From positions 310,001-374,000 of the forward strand of contig JACGWO010000003.1 in the NCBI GenBank assembly GCA_034509735.1: a stretch of DNA of 64,000 nt. Reading direction: 5' to 3'. The notes under the pieces are model-generated. The model was not told the origin of the DNA. It did no database searches and saw nothing but the letters and a program-made list of their open reading frames with translations. The translations under genes and the position numbers were made by a program. Below, piece by piece: positions 36,395 to 45,850 of the stretch. Every line of letters starts with the position of its first letter. The stretch's first letter is position 1. This DNA comes from Sesamum alatum (taxonomy: Eukaryota > Streptophyta > Magnoliopsida > Lamiales > Pedaliaceae).

Positions 36395-37989
36395 TGTTAG
36401 AATAGGTGACTAGAAAGCCAATAGGTTTGGCGATTTGTAACCTATTATACAACTCGATGTAAATGTAATATTATTAGGTGATGAATAAAATGAGTATTCG
36501 TCACTTTTGGTGCTTACTTTGTTGCGCCCATTTCACATTTGCTAAAATGGTGTTCTACTTATATCGCAACTAAGCCCACAGACCACGGTTAACAACTCGT
36601 GCAGTTGGGCCACGCATTGGATGGTGGTCATGAAACAAACTGATTTAGGGTTGGGTCTGAAACGTTCCAAGTCGAGGACCTCGAGACAGGGCATCGAGAG
36701 TCCTATTGAGACTTGCATCAAGAGTCATGTTCATTGGATGAGTGTCGTGTTTCATCGGCGACAGGCGTGGGATGCCTACACGATCTTGATGGGTTGGTCG
36801 ACTGGGATCGAGCCGACTGGACTGACTCGCGGGGATCATCATATGGAAGCCTTGGAGGCTTGGTCAGTATGATTGAATTTTCCCGATTCCGATAGTACGG
36901 GAGTAGTCCTCAGACTTGAGGAATCATGGCAGTCGCGTACACATGACGGCTGTATCTTGGATCTGGCGAGAGGTGATCATTCTGTAATATCATCATCATA
37001 AGCCTTGTCCAGTGCAGTCGGATTGTGTAGCGAGGACGATTGATTCCAAGAAGAGGATCCGTCCCCTATCAGTATGTGACAGAGGTATCTCCTATGCACT
37101 TAGAGGCACGTTCATGCTGTTTAAAAGTTGTGGACACAGTGGTTGGTCGAACAGGGAATGGTTTCTTGTGTCGACGCAATGAAGCATGCGTAGTCTCGAG
37201 TATTAAGGATAGATGTCTAGTCAAGGATGGGAACCGACGCCCAATTCCATACCCTAGACTAAGGTCGGGGACGGTAGATGGAAGGACCGTACCCGTACGG
37301 AATCGGTGCCTAAATGTTCACGCCAATTCACCTAGTCTCTAGTGCCATGGACCATTGCTAGACGGCCACCTATGATAACGGGCCCTTGTGGGACACGGGC
37401 CCAAGTCTAGCTGAGGGTGAACCTAATGGGTCACACACAAATCACCGAGAAGGTTGAGAGAGTGACTTCGAGTCAATCTCGAAGGATAAATAAGTAATTG
37501 GATTACTTAAGGGATAGTCCATTGGATGGACGGGCCGATATTATATCGGACCCTCGTTTAATCGGTAAATTGGATTTTCGATTAAATATGGAAAATTGAG
37601 ATATTGGATCTTTTAATTGGATTAAAAAATCAACGGGAATAATTTAAGTGAACATTAAATTGGATTTAATGTCGGGTTCATCATAATTGGATTACGATAA
37701 AACCCGATTTGTTAAATTTGACCCGAGAGGAGAAATAATTCCTATTTTGGAATAGGAAGAAGTTGGACTTCTTCCCATAAATGAGCATGGCCGAAATTCT
37801 CCCTTGGAGGAAGCTAAAATCAGCCATGTTTCATGCAAAGTGGTATGTTGACTCATCTATTTTGGAAAGAGACAAATCAACTCCAATCAAGCCCTTCCCT
37901 TTTGGTATGATTTGATCATACCATAAAAGTTGGTAGGCTTGATTGAAGAATTAATGGTGATTGATTAGAATGTATCTAGACATCTATGG
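36395..37989 (+). repeat. Copia C 3' LTR, subfamily a, truncated
   Basis: Starts TGTTAGAATAGGTGACTAG and follows the solo LTR at 17379 closely up to a point equivalent to about 18982. It then breaks at about 37990 into LINE sequence. The last third of the LTR is missing. Confidence 0.85.
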
Positions 37990-39185
37990 AAGTAGGCAAA
38001 TGAAGGGTGGGGAGTCAGAGAAAAGGACGGGTGCTTGGAGGATATTGTGAATACGACCTAGGATCTGTCGTGGTTGGGTATCTGGAGGAGTGAAGTGCAT
38101 GGTATGGGGGAAGAGGTTTGTAAGGATGTGGATACGTGATGCTGATGGTAAAAGCTGCATGGGCTCGATGATAGGGGACGAGAGTACTGAGGGTTGAGGG
38201 GGATTCATAGGTAGTGGGGCATGTGGTGGACATGGGGCATGCATAAGCTCAGATTGAGAATGAGATAAAGCCAGGCGTATTCCGACAACATAGTACCGTC
38301 AAGCGAGGAACCTCAAAATTCCCAAAGATCGTTGCATCTCGGGGCGAGCCTGAAGGTGAGTTAACCCTATCACGCTGAGAGCTCGACAGAAAAGTTGGAC
38401 GTGAAGGATTGCCGCCAGTGCTCTAACCTTTAGTGCCCTGAATGCGCTGTCGGGAGCCCGATTCGTAACAGGTCCTCATCTATGGACCAAACGGGGAGTT
38501 CGGACCAAGATCAACAAATCCCTCTTCAAGTTGTAGATCACATGAGCGAGAGAGGTGACCAATACGACCGTAGAGATAGCAGAAGTTTGGGAGGCGCTCG
38601 TACGAGAAAGTTAGCAGAAGCTCATCCCCAAGAACTGTTTTGATTTTTAGAACCCTTTGAAATGGCAAACATATGTTCAAACTAACCCTAATCCAAAGCG
38701 ATGAGCCCCAAATAATCGCCTGTCAAATCCAAATCCACATCAATGAAGCACCCCAGCTGATTACCAATAAATTTAGCTATGTCTCGTGTCATCTTGCCAA
38801 GTGGTAGATTATGAACCCGGATGTGGAAATCGCACCAATCAAGATCAATCTGTAATGGACTATCTGTGTCATCGACTTGTTTAAGAACCAATATACTCTT
38901 TTCGAAAGCCCAGGTATCCAACACACGCTGTCTGTCCAGCTGGTGTTCGAACCTGAACAAAATCCGATCGCCCTCGATAAGCTTTGTCTCCATACCCCGA
39001 ATAGGATCAAACTCCCTTAAGAGAGTGGTCCAGAGCAAGTCAAAGTGGAAACCCCGATGCGATAAGAGCTGGCCAACTAGATAGAATCCCTTCAGATCTG
39101 CATCCCCATGCCATGTACCAAGCGGCATTGAAACTCTCGAATCCTCATCAGTCATAAGTGATAGAGACTTTCCCAGAATTTCCAA
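37990..39185 (-). pseudogene. LINE ORF1 fragment (DUF4283 plus zinc knuckle)
   Basis: This encodes the nucleic-acid-binding ORF1 protein of a plant L1-type LINE. The DUF4283 domain occupies 39185-38700 (FYLVGQLLSHRGFHFDLLW, FRFEHQLDRQRVLDTWAFEK, FHIRVHNLPLG). After a frame change near 38690 comes YERLPNFCYLYGRIGHLSRS, the zf-CCHC_4 knuckle followed by LQLEEGFVDLGP. Its second Cys is Tyr (C-Y-L-Y instead of C-x-x-C), which should abolish zinc binding. A proline-rich tail follows to about 38000. The copy ends at 37990 against the Copia LTR with no poly-A, so it is 3'-truncated, unlike the usual 5' truncation of LINEs. ORF2 is absent. Confidence 0.8.
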
Positions 39186-39761
39186 ATATGAGTATCGAAA
39201 GTATCAAGAAAAGTGGGAACTACAATGATCAGCAGAGTCGAACAACAGTACCCTGTCAAGAAAAAACACAGCAATCGAAAGCCAAATAGCATAGGAAATA
39301 ACAAGAAAAAGAGGAAAAGAGAGGCGCGACAAAATTGGTATGAAAGTTTCTGAAAACCGTTAGGAGATCTCAGACCCACAATCATAAACAATGTCTTAGC
39401 AAAGCAATGATAGCATGTGGTGAATTCAAGGAGGAACCAAGAACTCAGACACAAGACACAAGACAAAAAACCCTTCTCTGATGAAGAAAGGAAAAGGCTC
39501 CTACAGAAGGATTTTGGGATAAAACGCCAAGAGTTCTAAAATTCATTACTTAACTTTGAGTATGTAAAATAATGATAAAATTTGAACTATTTAACTTATT
39601 AATTATATTTTACTTTATTATAATTAAAATATATTTTTTTCCAATTAAAAAAATTAATTAAACTTACAATGCAAAAATTCTTAAAAAAAGGAACATTTGA
39701 ACAAAAAATATATATAATATAAGTGTAATGTTATCCAAATATTTAATTTTAAATAGTAAGT
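39186..39761. other. LINE 5' side and AT-rich spacer
   Basis: 39186-39540 is probably the 5' untranslated part of the minus-strand LINE. 39541-39761 is plain AT-rich sequence. Nothing else seen. Confidence 0.45.
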
Positions 39762-39770
39762 GTTATACTT

Positions 39771-40015
39771 GGGCTTATTTATATTTTTATTATAAAAAAA
39801 TAAAAATTACACGTGTACCGTAAAATCGGTAAACGTTGCAAAAATATAGTGGGAGCTGGCGACCCACTATTAAAAATTAATTTTTTTTTGCTGGGCCGGT
39901 GACCCCTTTTTTTTTATTTTTTAAATTCATTTTTTATTATATTTAATTGTTAATATATTTAATATAATTTACTAATTAAATCTTATTTTATTATTTCAAG
40001 CTAATTATGATTATT
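39771..40015 (+). repeat. Left terminal inverted repeat of the Mutator-like element
   Basis: Pairs with 43440-43698; starts GGGCTTATTTATATTTTT. Confidence 0.88.
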
Positions 40016-40117
40016 CATTAAAAAAAATTTGACTTTATGATAATTTAAAGAATTATGATTATAAAAATTTAGAATTAAAAATAATACACTAAAAAATTAC
40101 ATAAAAATGTGTATTCA

Positions 40118-41650
40118 AGTATTTGGTACATTATTTTGTCGTCTACGACCCTGCCTTTGGACGTTACTTTGGCTTGAAGGACCTTGGTTTCGTTGGGATT
40201 GACTGTGGATTTGTTGTCGTGCACGAGCTTGTGCCCAATCCATTTCATTAGGTATTCGGGTACTTTGGCGTCGACCCGGACAAGTTGATGTACGAAGAGT
40301 ATCATCGTGGACCAATTGAAAATTGGGGATATCCCAATAGTCTTCCGCCATTATCGGTTGAAAAGATTCAGAATATGTCATTTGGTAAGGCATTAAAGCA
40401 TAATATTGCTTAACCATTGATGCAGCGTTAAGCCTATATGCAGCGCATACCTTTTGAGCATGAGAGCATGGTATTCCAAATTGGTTTCATTTGCCACATG
40501 AACACTCTGGCGTTGCAATTTTCACAACGTGAGTGTTACACCCCTGTCCATAATAATGTCTCGTAACCACAGAGGCAGTCTGTTGGATTTGATTGAATGT
40601 CATGACCACATGCTCGACGGATCTGGCGGACCATCACCGTTGGAACATTTTATATGCATAGTCCGTCCACGGTTGATTGTTGTTTATCATTGTAGTACTC
40701 TTCGCCATCCTCTCACGAAAATAATGGACTGAGCGATTAAAAGTCATTTCAACAATTGCAGTTACAGGAAGGCGGCGTGCCCCTTTTAAAACCCCATTGA
40801 TGCATTCCGACATGTTGGTGGTCAGAATACCGCATCTCCATCCACCATCATGAGAAGCTGACCACTTTTCCTTTTCAATTTGCTCTAGCCAGTAGTGTGC
40901 TTCTAGTTTTATACTCTTAACCTCTTCCATGGTGCGATTGAATTTTCTAAATTGATATTCTGAGCCAGCTCTCCAACAAAGATCCTTCAATTGCACGTTC
41001 TTAAACTGATTGTTGAAGTTTGAACACACATGCCTCAAGAAATATCTATGCACACCGCGAGGAGGAACAAAGTCAGGAATGTCTTTTATTGCGGATAAGA
41101 GGCCAGCATTGCGATCAGATATAAGACAGTCCCGACACGCCTCTAATGATTTGTCTACTTAGCATCTGAAGAAATCATTTCCAAGATAGATATGATTCTT
41201 CATCAACAATAGCAAATGCAAGGGGCAATACCTGTTGATTCGCATCCATCACAGCTGCAATCAACATTTTATGCTTGTACTTCGTATATAAATGGGTTCC
41301 ATCTACACTTATGACTTTACGAAAATGTTGGAACCCTTGAATGCATGGTTTGAAAGCCCAAAATAGATATTTGATGACATACGCACCAGTTGAGCGCCGG
41401 AAAGATTTGTGCTCCCATTCAACAATTGTTCCATCATTCTATTTTTGAAGTGCGCCAAGGTAACTGGGAGTTTTCGAACAGAGCTCTCCCACGTCCCATA
41501 GACAGTCTCACGGGCCATGAACTGGTCAAGTATCTCAATATGGGACACTTCAAGCCAGGCTCCATCGACCCAGTTTGCATCCGACTGGTAGTGGCACGGG
41601 TAAACAAGACGGCTGTGAATAAAATATTGTACGAGGAGGCTGTCCACCGA
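40118..41650 (-). pseudogene. MULE (mudrA-type) transposase, broken
   Basis: This is the DDE transposase of the Mutator-like element. From the N-terminal side: VYGTWESSVRKLPVTLAHF (about 41510-41450), then YVIKYLFWAFKPCIQGFQHF and KVISVDGTHLYTKYKHKML, which carries the first catalytic Asp (codon 41301-41303), then VLPLAFAIVDEESYLSWK. ISDRNAGLLSAIKDIPDF with the next acidic site follows after a frame change near 41130. Next come HRYFLRHVCSNFNNQF, TTNMSECINGVLKGARRLPV and a SWIM zinc finger (CSCGK-x-NQFGIPCSHAQ) near 40505-40460. The basic C-terminus ends at 40118. Stops at 41175-41177 and 40487-40489 both replace Trp codons. The N-terminal MuDR/DNA-binding part is not identifiable, so it is also truncated. 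Confidence 0.88.
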
Positions 41651-43349
41651 TTAAACATCCTTAGGCAGCGTTATAATATTTATAAAGATCTAAAGAGTAC
41701 TTATGGAGTGTCGTGCGATGCAAGAACGGGTGTGTTAACTGCCAAAGGATCAGTATGGGAGTCTATGAGTAAGGTATGTGTGTATTGTCTCTTCGAGGTT
41801 ATATTTATTCAACATTGAATAATTTTCCTTTGGTTTTTTGGATCAGTGGGATCGTTATGTCAAGTGTTACATCAATGCATACGAACGACCAGGATGCATT
41901 ATGGTGCCTTTTTGACTCCCCAGATTTGAAGAGCATCGACCCAAGGGAATTTTTCCCATCTTCAAGTTGCACAGAGCCTAATGAAGATGGAAGTTACAAC
42001 TATCATTAATTGGAACGGAAAACTCAAATTTACATCAATAGTGCACCGGACCATTCGAGCTATGAGAGAAGTATTGGATTGCATGTCGCATGATCAGGTA
42101 TTTAAAAAGATTTAAACATTTATACTAGCAATAATTAAACTCAAGTTTACAATATTTTCTGTATTCCAGTTTTGCTGGCAGCCTTACGACATGAGCTTGC
42201 AATGCATTGGAGAGTTGCCACAAGAATGCAACCCACAATTGTGGACATCATCATGTCCTCTAATCTTCTACGCAATTGTGGAGATGCACCGTCCTGGACG
42301 AGTTCTTCGCCGATTCGGGATGAGGCAAAATATCTCAAAAGTACAAAATGACCACGACATGGAACTACATCGTATCTCTCGTTCATCACGAGTGGGAACA
42401 GATTGGTATCAGCGACACGTCGAATATATCGTTCGATGGCAGAGACGAAATGAGACCATTGTGCTTCGACCCCCAACATCTAATGAAATAACTGTAGAAG
42501 ATAGATATGAGCAATGGTATGATGAAATTACACGTCGTTTCATATCATCATCTGCTCAAATGTGTGTTGGAAGTGGGTACCAACCTGGACATGCAACATC
42601 GTGGCAAATGGTGGTACGTTATCTCGTAAACATACTTATTTCTAATCGTATTTTTATATTTTCACACGTTCAAAATTGCACACTTATAATATATTTGGTT
42701 CACTTTAGCTTGACCAAATGGAAACTCTTCGAATAAGTTGCAAAACTACACCCGATCAACTAGAGGCATATCGTCAAGCAATGACAACGCATTTGGACAT
42801 ATATCAAAATGTTGTTCAAATTGCAACAAATCAACGAATGGGACAAGGTATCGCCCCTCAAAATCCATTGCCACAAGATGATGTTCCGTCCACATCCCAC
42901 AGACAAACGCGAAGTCGTAACAGGATATCAACTCGCACAGTAGAAAGAGATACACCTGAGGTTGACATAGTTAGGCCATCTACTGTGCATACCTCTCATT
43001 TTTTACGGAAGATTGCTACATGCCTGAACCGCCTCAACAAGATGATTGGTTTCAATCGACTCCTTACATGCCAGTACATACTGAAGGTCATTATACAAAT
43101 ATTGAACTTGACCTTGGCCTTGGCATGAATCAAACACATGCACCAGTACGTAATGTTTCACCTATCCAATTTCCATCATGGAGTGCATATCGTGATCCAA
43201 TAGGGTCGAGCTCTACAACATCATCTAGTCATTTTCAAATTCATGCCGATATTGATGATCAAGAGCAAAATGAACCAACAAGTCCGGAAATACGACGACC
43301 TAGGCGACAACGACAAAGACGTAATTTGGGTATAGGCGGACATTATTAA
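41640..43349 (+). pseudogene. PMD-type (MAIN-like) gene C-terminal half, spliced, inside the Mutator-like element
   Basis: Several exons with GT-AG borders give a PMD protein C-terminus. REVLDCMSHDQ (ending 42095) joins across an intron to FCWQPYDMSLQCIGELP (from about 42170). CPLIFYAIVEMHRPGRVLRRFG, DWYQRHVEYIVRWQRR and YEQWYDEITRRFIS follow, then an intron (about 42612-42709), LDQMETLRISCKTTPDQLEAY, and an end in RRQRQRRNLGIGGHY, a usual terminus of transposon PMD proteins. Upstream, at 41660-41774, RYNIYKDLKSTYGVSCDART and TAKGSVWESMSK recall a Myb/SANT-like domain. Reading needs at least one frame change (near 41905 and about 42960-43010), and the N-terminal PMD core is missing, so I call it a pseudogene. 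It may derive from a captured host gene or be a long-standing part of this element type. Confidence 0.75.
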
Positions 43350-43439
43350 TTTTTGTAATTATATTTTTTTAATATAAAATTTTAAGTTTATTAGTTATTT
43401 ATAAAGAATTTTAAAATTGTAATAGCATTATCTTATTGG

Positions 43440-43698
43440 AATAAATTAATCATAATTAGCTTGAAATAATAAAATAAGATTTAATTAGTAAATTTTATTA
43501 AATATATTAATAATTAAATATAATAAAAAATGAATTAAAAAAAAAGGAGTCGCCGGCCCAAATGGCGACCGCCGGAAATTAATTTTTAATAGTGGGTCGC
43601 CAGCTGGGCTGGCGATCCACTATATTTTTGCAATGTTTATCGATTTCACGGTACACGTGTAATTTTTATTTTTTTTATAATAAAAATATAAATAAGTT
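43440..43698 (-). repeat. Right terminal inverted repeat of the Mutator-like element
   Basis: Inverse of 39771-40015; outermost bases AATAAGTT on the plus strand, followed by GTTATACTT. Confidence 0.88.
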
Positions 43699-43707
43699 GT
43701 TATACTT

Positions 43708-44214
43708 GTTATTAGTTTAGGTGGGTAAATGTTATATCAAGAATAGTTCAGATGGCAAAGTGCATTTAACCCTATAGAAAAATCCAATCACTATATATTT
43801 TTTATTTATCTGTCTTAGTCATTGTATATCTCACACACGCGTATATATGTGTGTTTGGGTGTGTGGCTATCTTTTTGTGCCTTTGTTGTGTATTTATATA
43901 AAATTTATCTTAGCCCAAATTTACTTATATGAATTAATATTTATTTATACTAAAAAAGAAGCATATATTGCACGTAGAAAAAAAAATAACTTTTATAATA
44001 TAATATAATAAATAAAGTGGAGAAAAATATTTCACTTTTTAACGGTATGCTTTTTAATTTGGAAGGAAAAGGTTTTTATTTATAAATTACCTATTGAATT
44101 TTAATTCACGTATTCTTATTTATAAATTTATTTTATTATTATAATTTAATAATTTGTTGAGATAATATGACCCACGTGCAACGCACATGCTTCTTCTGAC
44201 TAGTATATAAAAAA
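43708..44214. other. AT-rich spacer
   Basis: No gene or element end recognised. A CACACACGCG/TATATATGTGTG stretch lies near 43832-43862. Confidence 0.45.
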
Positions 44215-44217
44215 AAA

Positions 44218-45488
44218 CACTACAAAAAAATAGAAAATTAGCGACAAAAAAAATCAAGTGACAATTTTAATATTGTCACTAATTATATGTATTTAGTGAC
44301 AAGAATGTTTATTTTGTCATAAGAATGAATTTTATGATTTTAATAATTACTATTATTTTGTAAAAAATATTATTAGTGACAAAAAATTGTGCACAAAATT
44401 GTCACTAAATACAATTAGTGACTCATGTATAGTGACAACCTAGTGACAATAAACAATTGTTATCACTATATTATATTGTCACTAAGTTGTCACTATAGAT
44501 GTGTCACTAATTGTATTTAGTGATAATTTTATACACAATTTTTGTCACTAATAATTATATAGTGACAAGATGAAAAATATTGTCACTTAATACATATTTT
44601 TAGTGACAACTTTTAAATTATCATTTAATATTGGGTTAATTACACTGACCTCCCCTACTACTATGGGAATTTACAAATTCCCCCCTCTTACTATGAAAAT
44701 TACATAAACTTCCCTTCCAAATATATCCACCTTACAAATTGCCCCTTCCGTTAATCAAAATGGATTTCGTTGATGTCATAAAAAAATTGGTCTAAACTTC
44801 CTATAATACTCTCAACCTGAATGACTCTATTTTCTATGACTTAAATACCCTTAAAGGATAATTTGTTATTTTTTAAGTTAATAAGGGTGTATATACTCGT
44901 AACTTTTAGTATATTATTTTATAATATTTTTTTAATCAAATATTGTGTATGTGTAGGTTGTGACATTAATTTCTATTCCTAGCAATCATTAACGCTTGCA
45001 AATTTTGTTGAAATTATATTATTTTATAGCAAGTAATAAAATAGAGTTTATATTACTCAAATGTTACAAATACTAAGGCAAATTCCATTAGTTTAGCCAA
45101 TTTTACTATGCCGAATTAAAATTTAAACAAGTAAATTTTAGTGTATTTTAATTCTTAAACTTCTATACGTTACAATTCCTAAAAAAAATAAAGACATAAG
45201 TATATTTTTAAATTATTCAAAAAAAAATTCCTTTTTTTAATTCAAATAAAGAAATAAGAAAATGCTTCTATTGTTAATTTTATTGAATTATTTTCAGTTT
45301 TATAAATGAGGGCAAAATGGTCATTTAAGCACCTATTATTAAATTTGACTAACACATGTTAGCTAGAGGGGGCAATTTGCAATTTTCAAAGTAAGAGGGG
45401 AGAATTTGTATATTCCCATAGAAGCAGGGGAGGTGAGTGTAATTAATCCTTTAATATTTTGTCACTAATATCATATTTTCTTATAGTG
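44218..45488. mobile_element. CACTA-type miniature element, split by a Mutator-type element
   Basis: The left end is CACTACAAAAAAATAG and the right end, reverse-complemented, is CACTATAAGAAAATATG. Both are followed by TTAGYGACAAAA, with a 3-bp AAA on each side (44215-44217, 45489-45491). The interior is built of GTGACAA/TTGTCAC repeats forming a large foldback (44370-44610). About 450 bp remain after removing the insert at 44633-45449. There is no coding capacity. Confidence 0.82.
44633..45449. mobile_element. Mutator-type non-autonomous element, 817 bp
   Basis: Flanked by exact 9-bp TTTAATATT (44624-44632, 45450-45458). The ends are inverted: GGGTTAATTACACTGACC on the left, and GGATTAATTACACTCACC when the right end is reverse-complemented. 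They continue in a long imperfect TIR with CCCCT and CTTACT blocks. No open frame of note. Confidence 0.88.
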
Positions 45489-45762
45489 AAACGAATAGAA
45501 CTTCTATTACCTACAAAATTAAAAATAAAATAAATAAACGTACACAGCAGTTCCCTTTTATATAAACAATTATTTGTTAATATATAATTAATTACTCTAT
45601 TACCATATACATGGATGATTCTAAGCTAGAGAGATTAATTACATCAATTGAAAATATTCTCAACGCAATTTATTTTCAAATTAAATCAAAAAGCGAGTGA
45701 GGAATTTAAGGGAATTTATAAATATGACAACAAAACCTTTCCTAATTATTATTACCTTCACA

Positions 45763-45770
45763 TATATAAA
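45763..45770 (+). promoter_or_regulatory. Candidate TATA box of the HMA-domain gene
   Basis: TATATAAA lies 81 bp before the start codon at 45851, in a suitable place for a plant core promoter with a short 5' UTR. Confidence 0.5.
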
Positions 45771-45850
45771 AACATAGTTGATTTTCTCACTATCATGCAA
45801 ATTAGGACTGAATATCTTCATTGATTTTTATTCATCAAACGTCTTTTGCG

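Larger units (their letters stand above)
39771..43698. mobile_element. Complete Mutator-like element with mudrA-type transposase and PMD-type gene
   Basis: The 9-bp direct repeat GTTATACTT flanks it (39762-39770, 43699-43707). The TIRs are about 245 bp (39771-40015 and 43440-43698) and well matched, for example TTACACGTGTACCGT, GTTGCAAAAATATAGTGG and GCGACCCACTATTAAAAATT in both. Length is 3928 bp. The transposase is on the minus strand and the PMD gene on the plus strand, transcribed away from each other from the middle. This is an intact-bounded element with broken genes. Confidence 0.93.

Noticed and set aside
41390..41640. Plus-strand frame 41390-41818 as one continuous gene
   Set aside because: Its first 80 codons are antisense to well-conserved transposase sequence (VYGTWESSVRKLP). 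Only the part after about 41640 is plausible as PMD/SANT-like gene.
44370..44610. CRISPR-like array of TTGTCAC repeats
   Set aside because: Repeats are short, inverted and irregular, without uniform spacers. They are the foldback interior of a CACTA miniature element in a plant genome.
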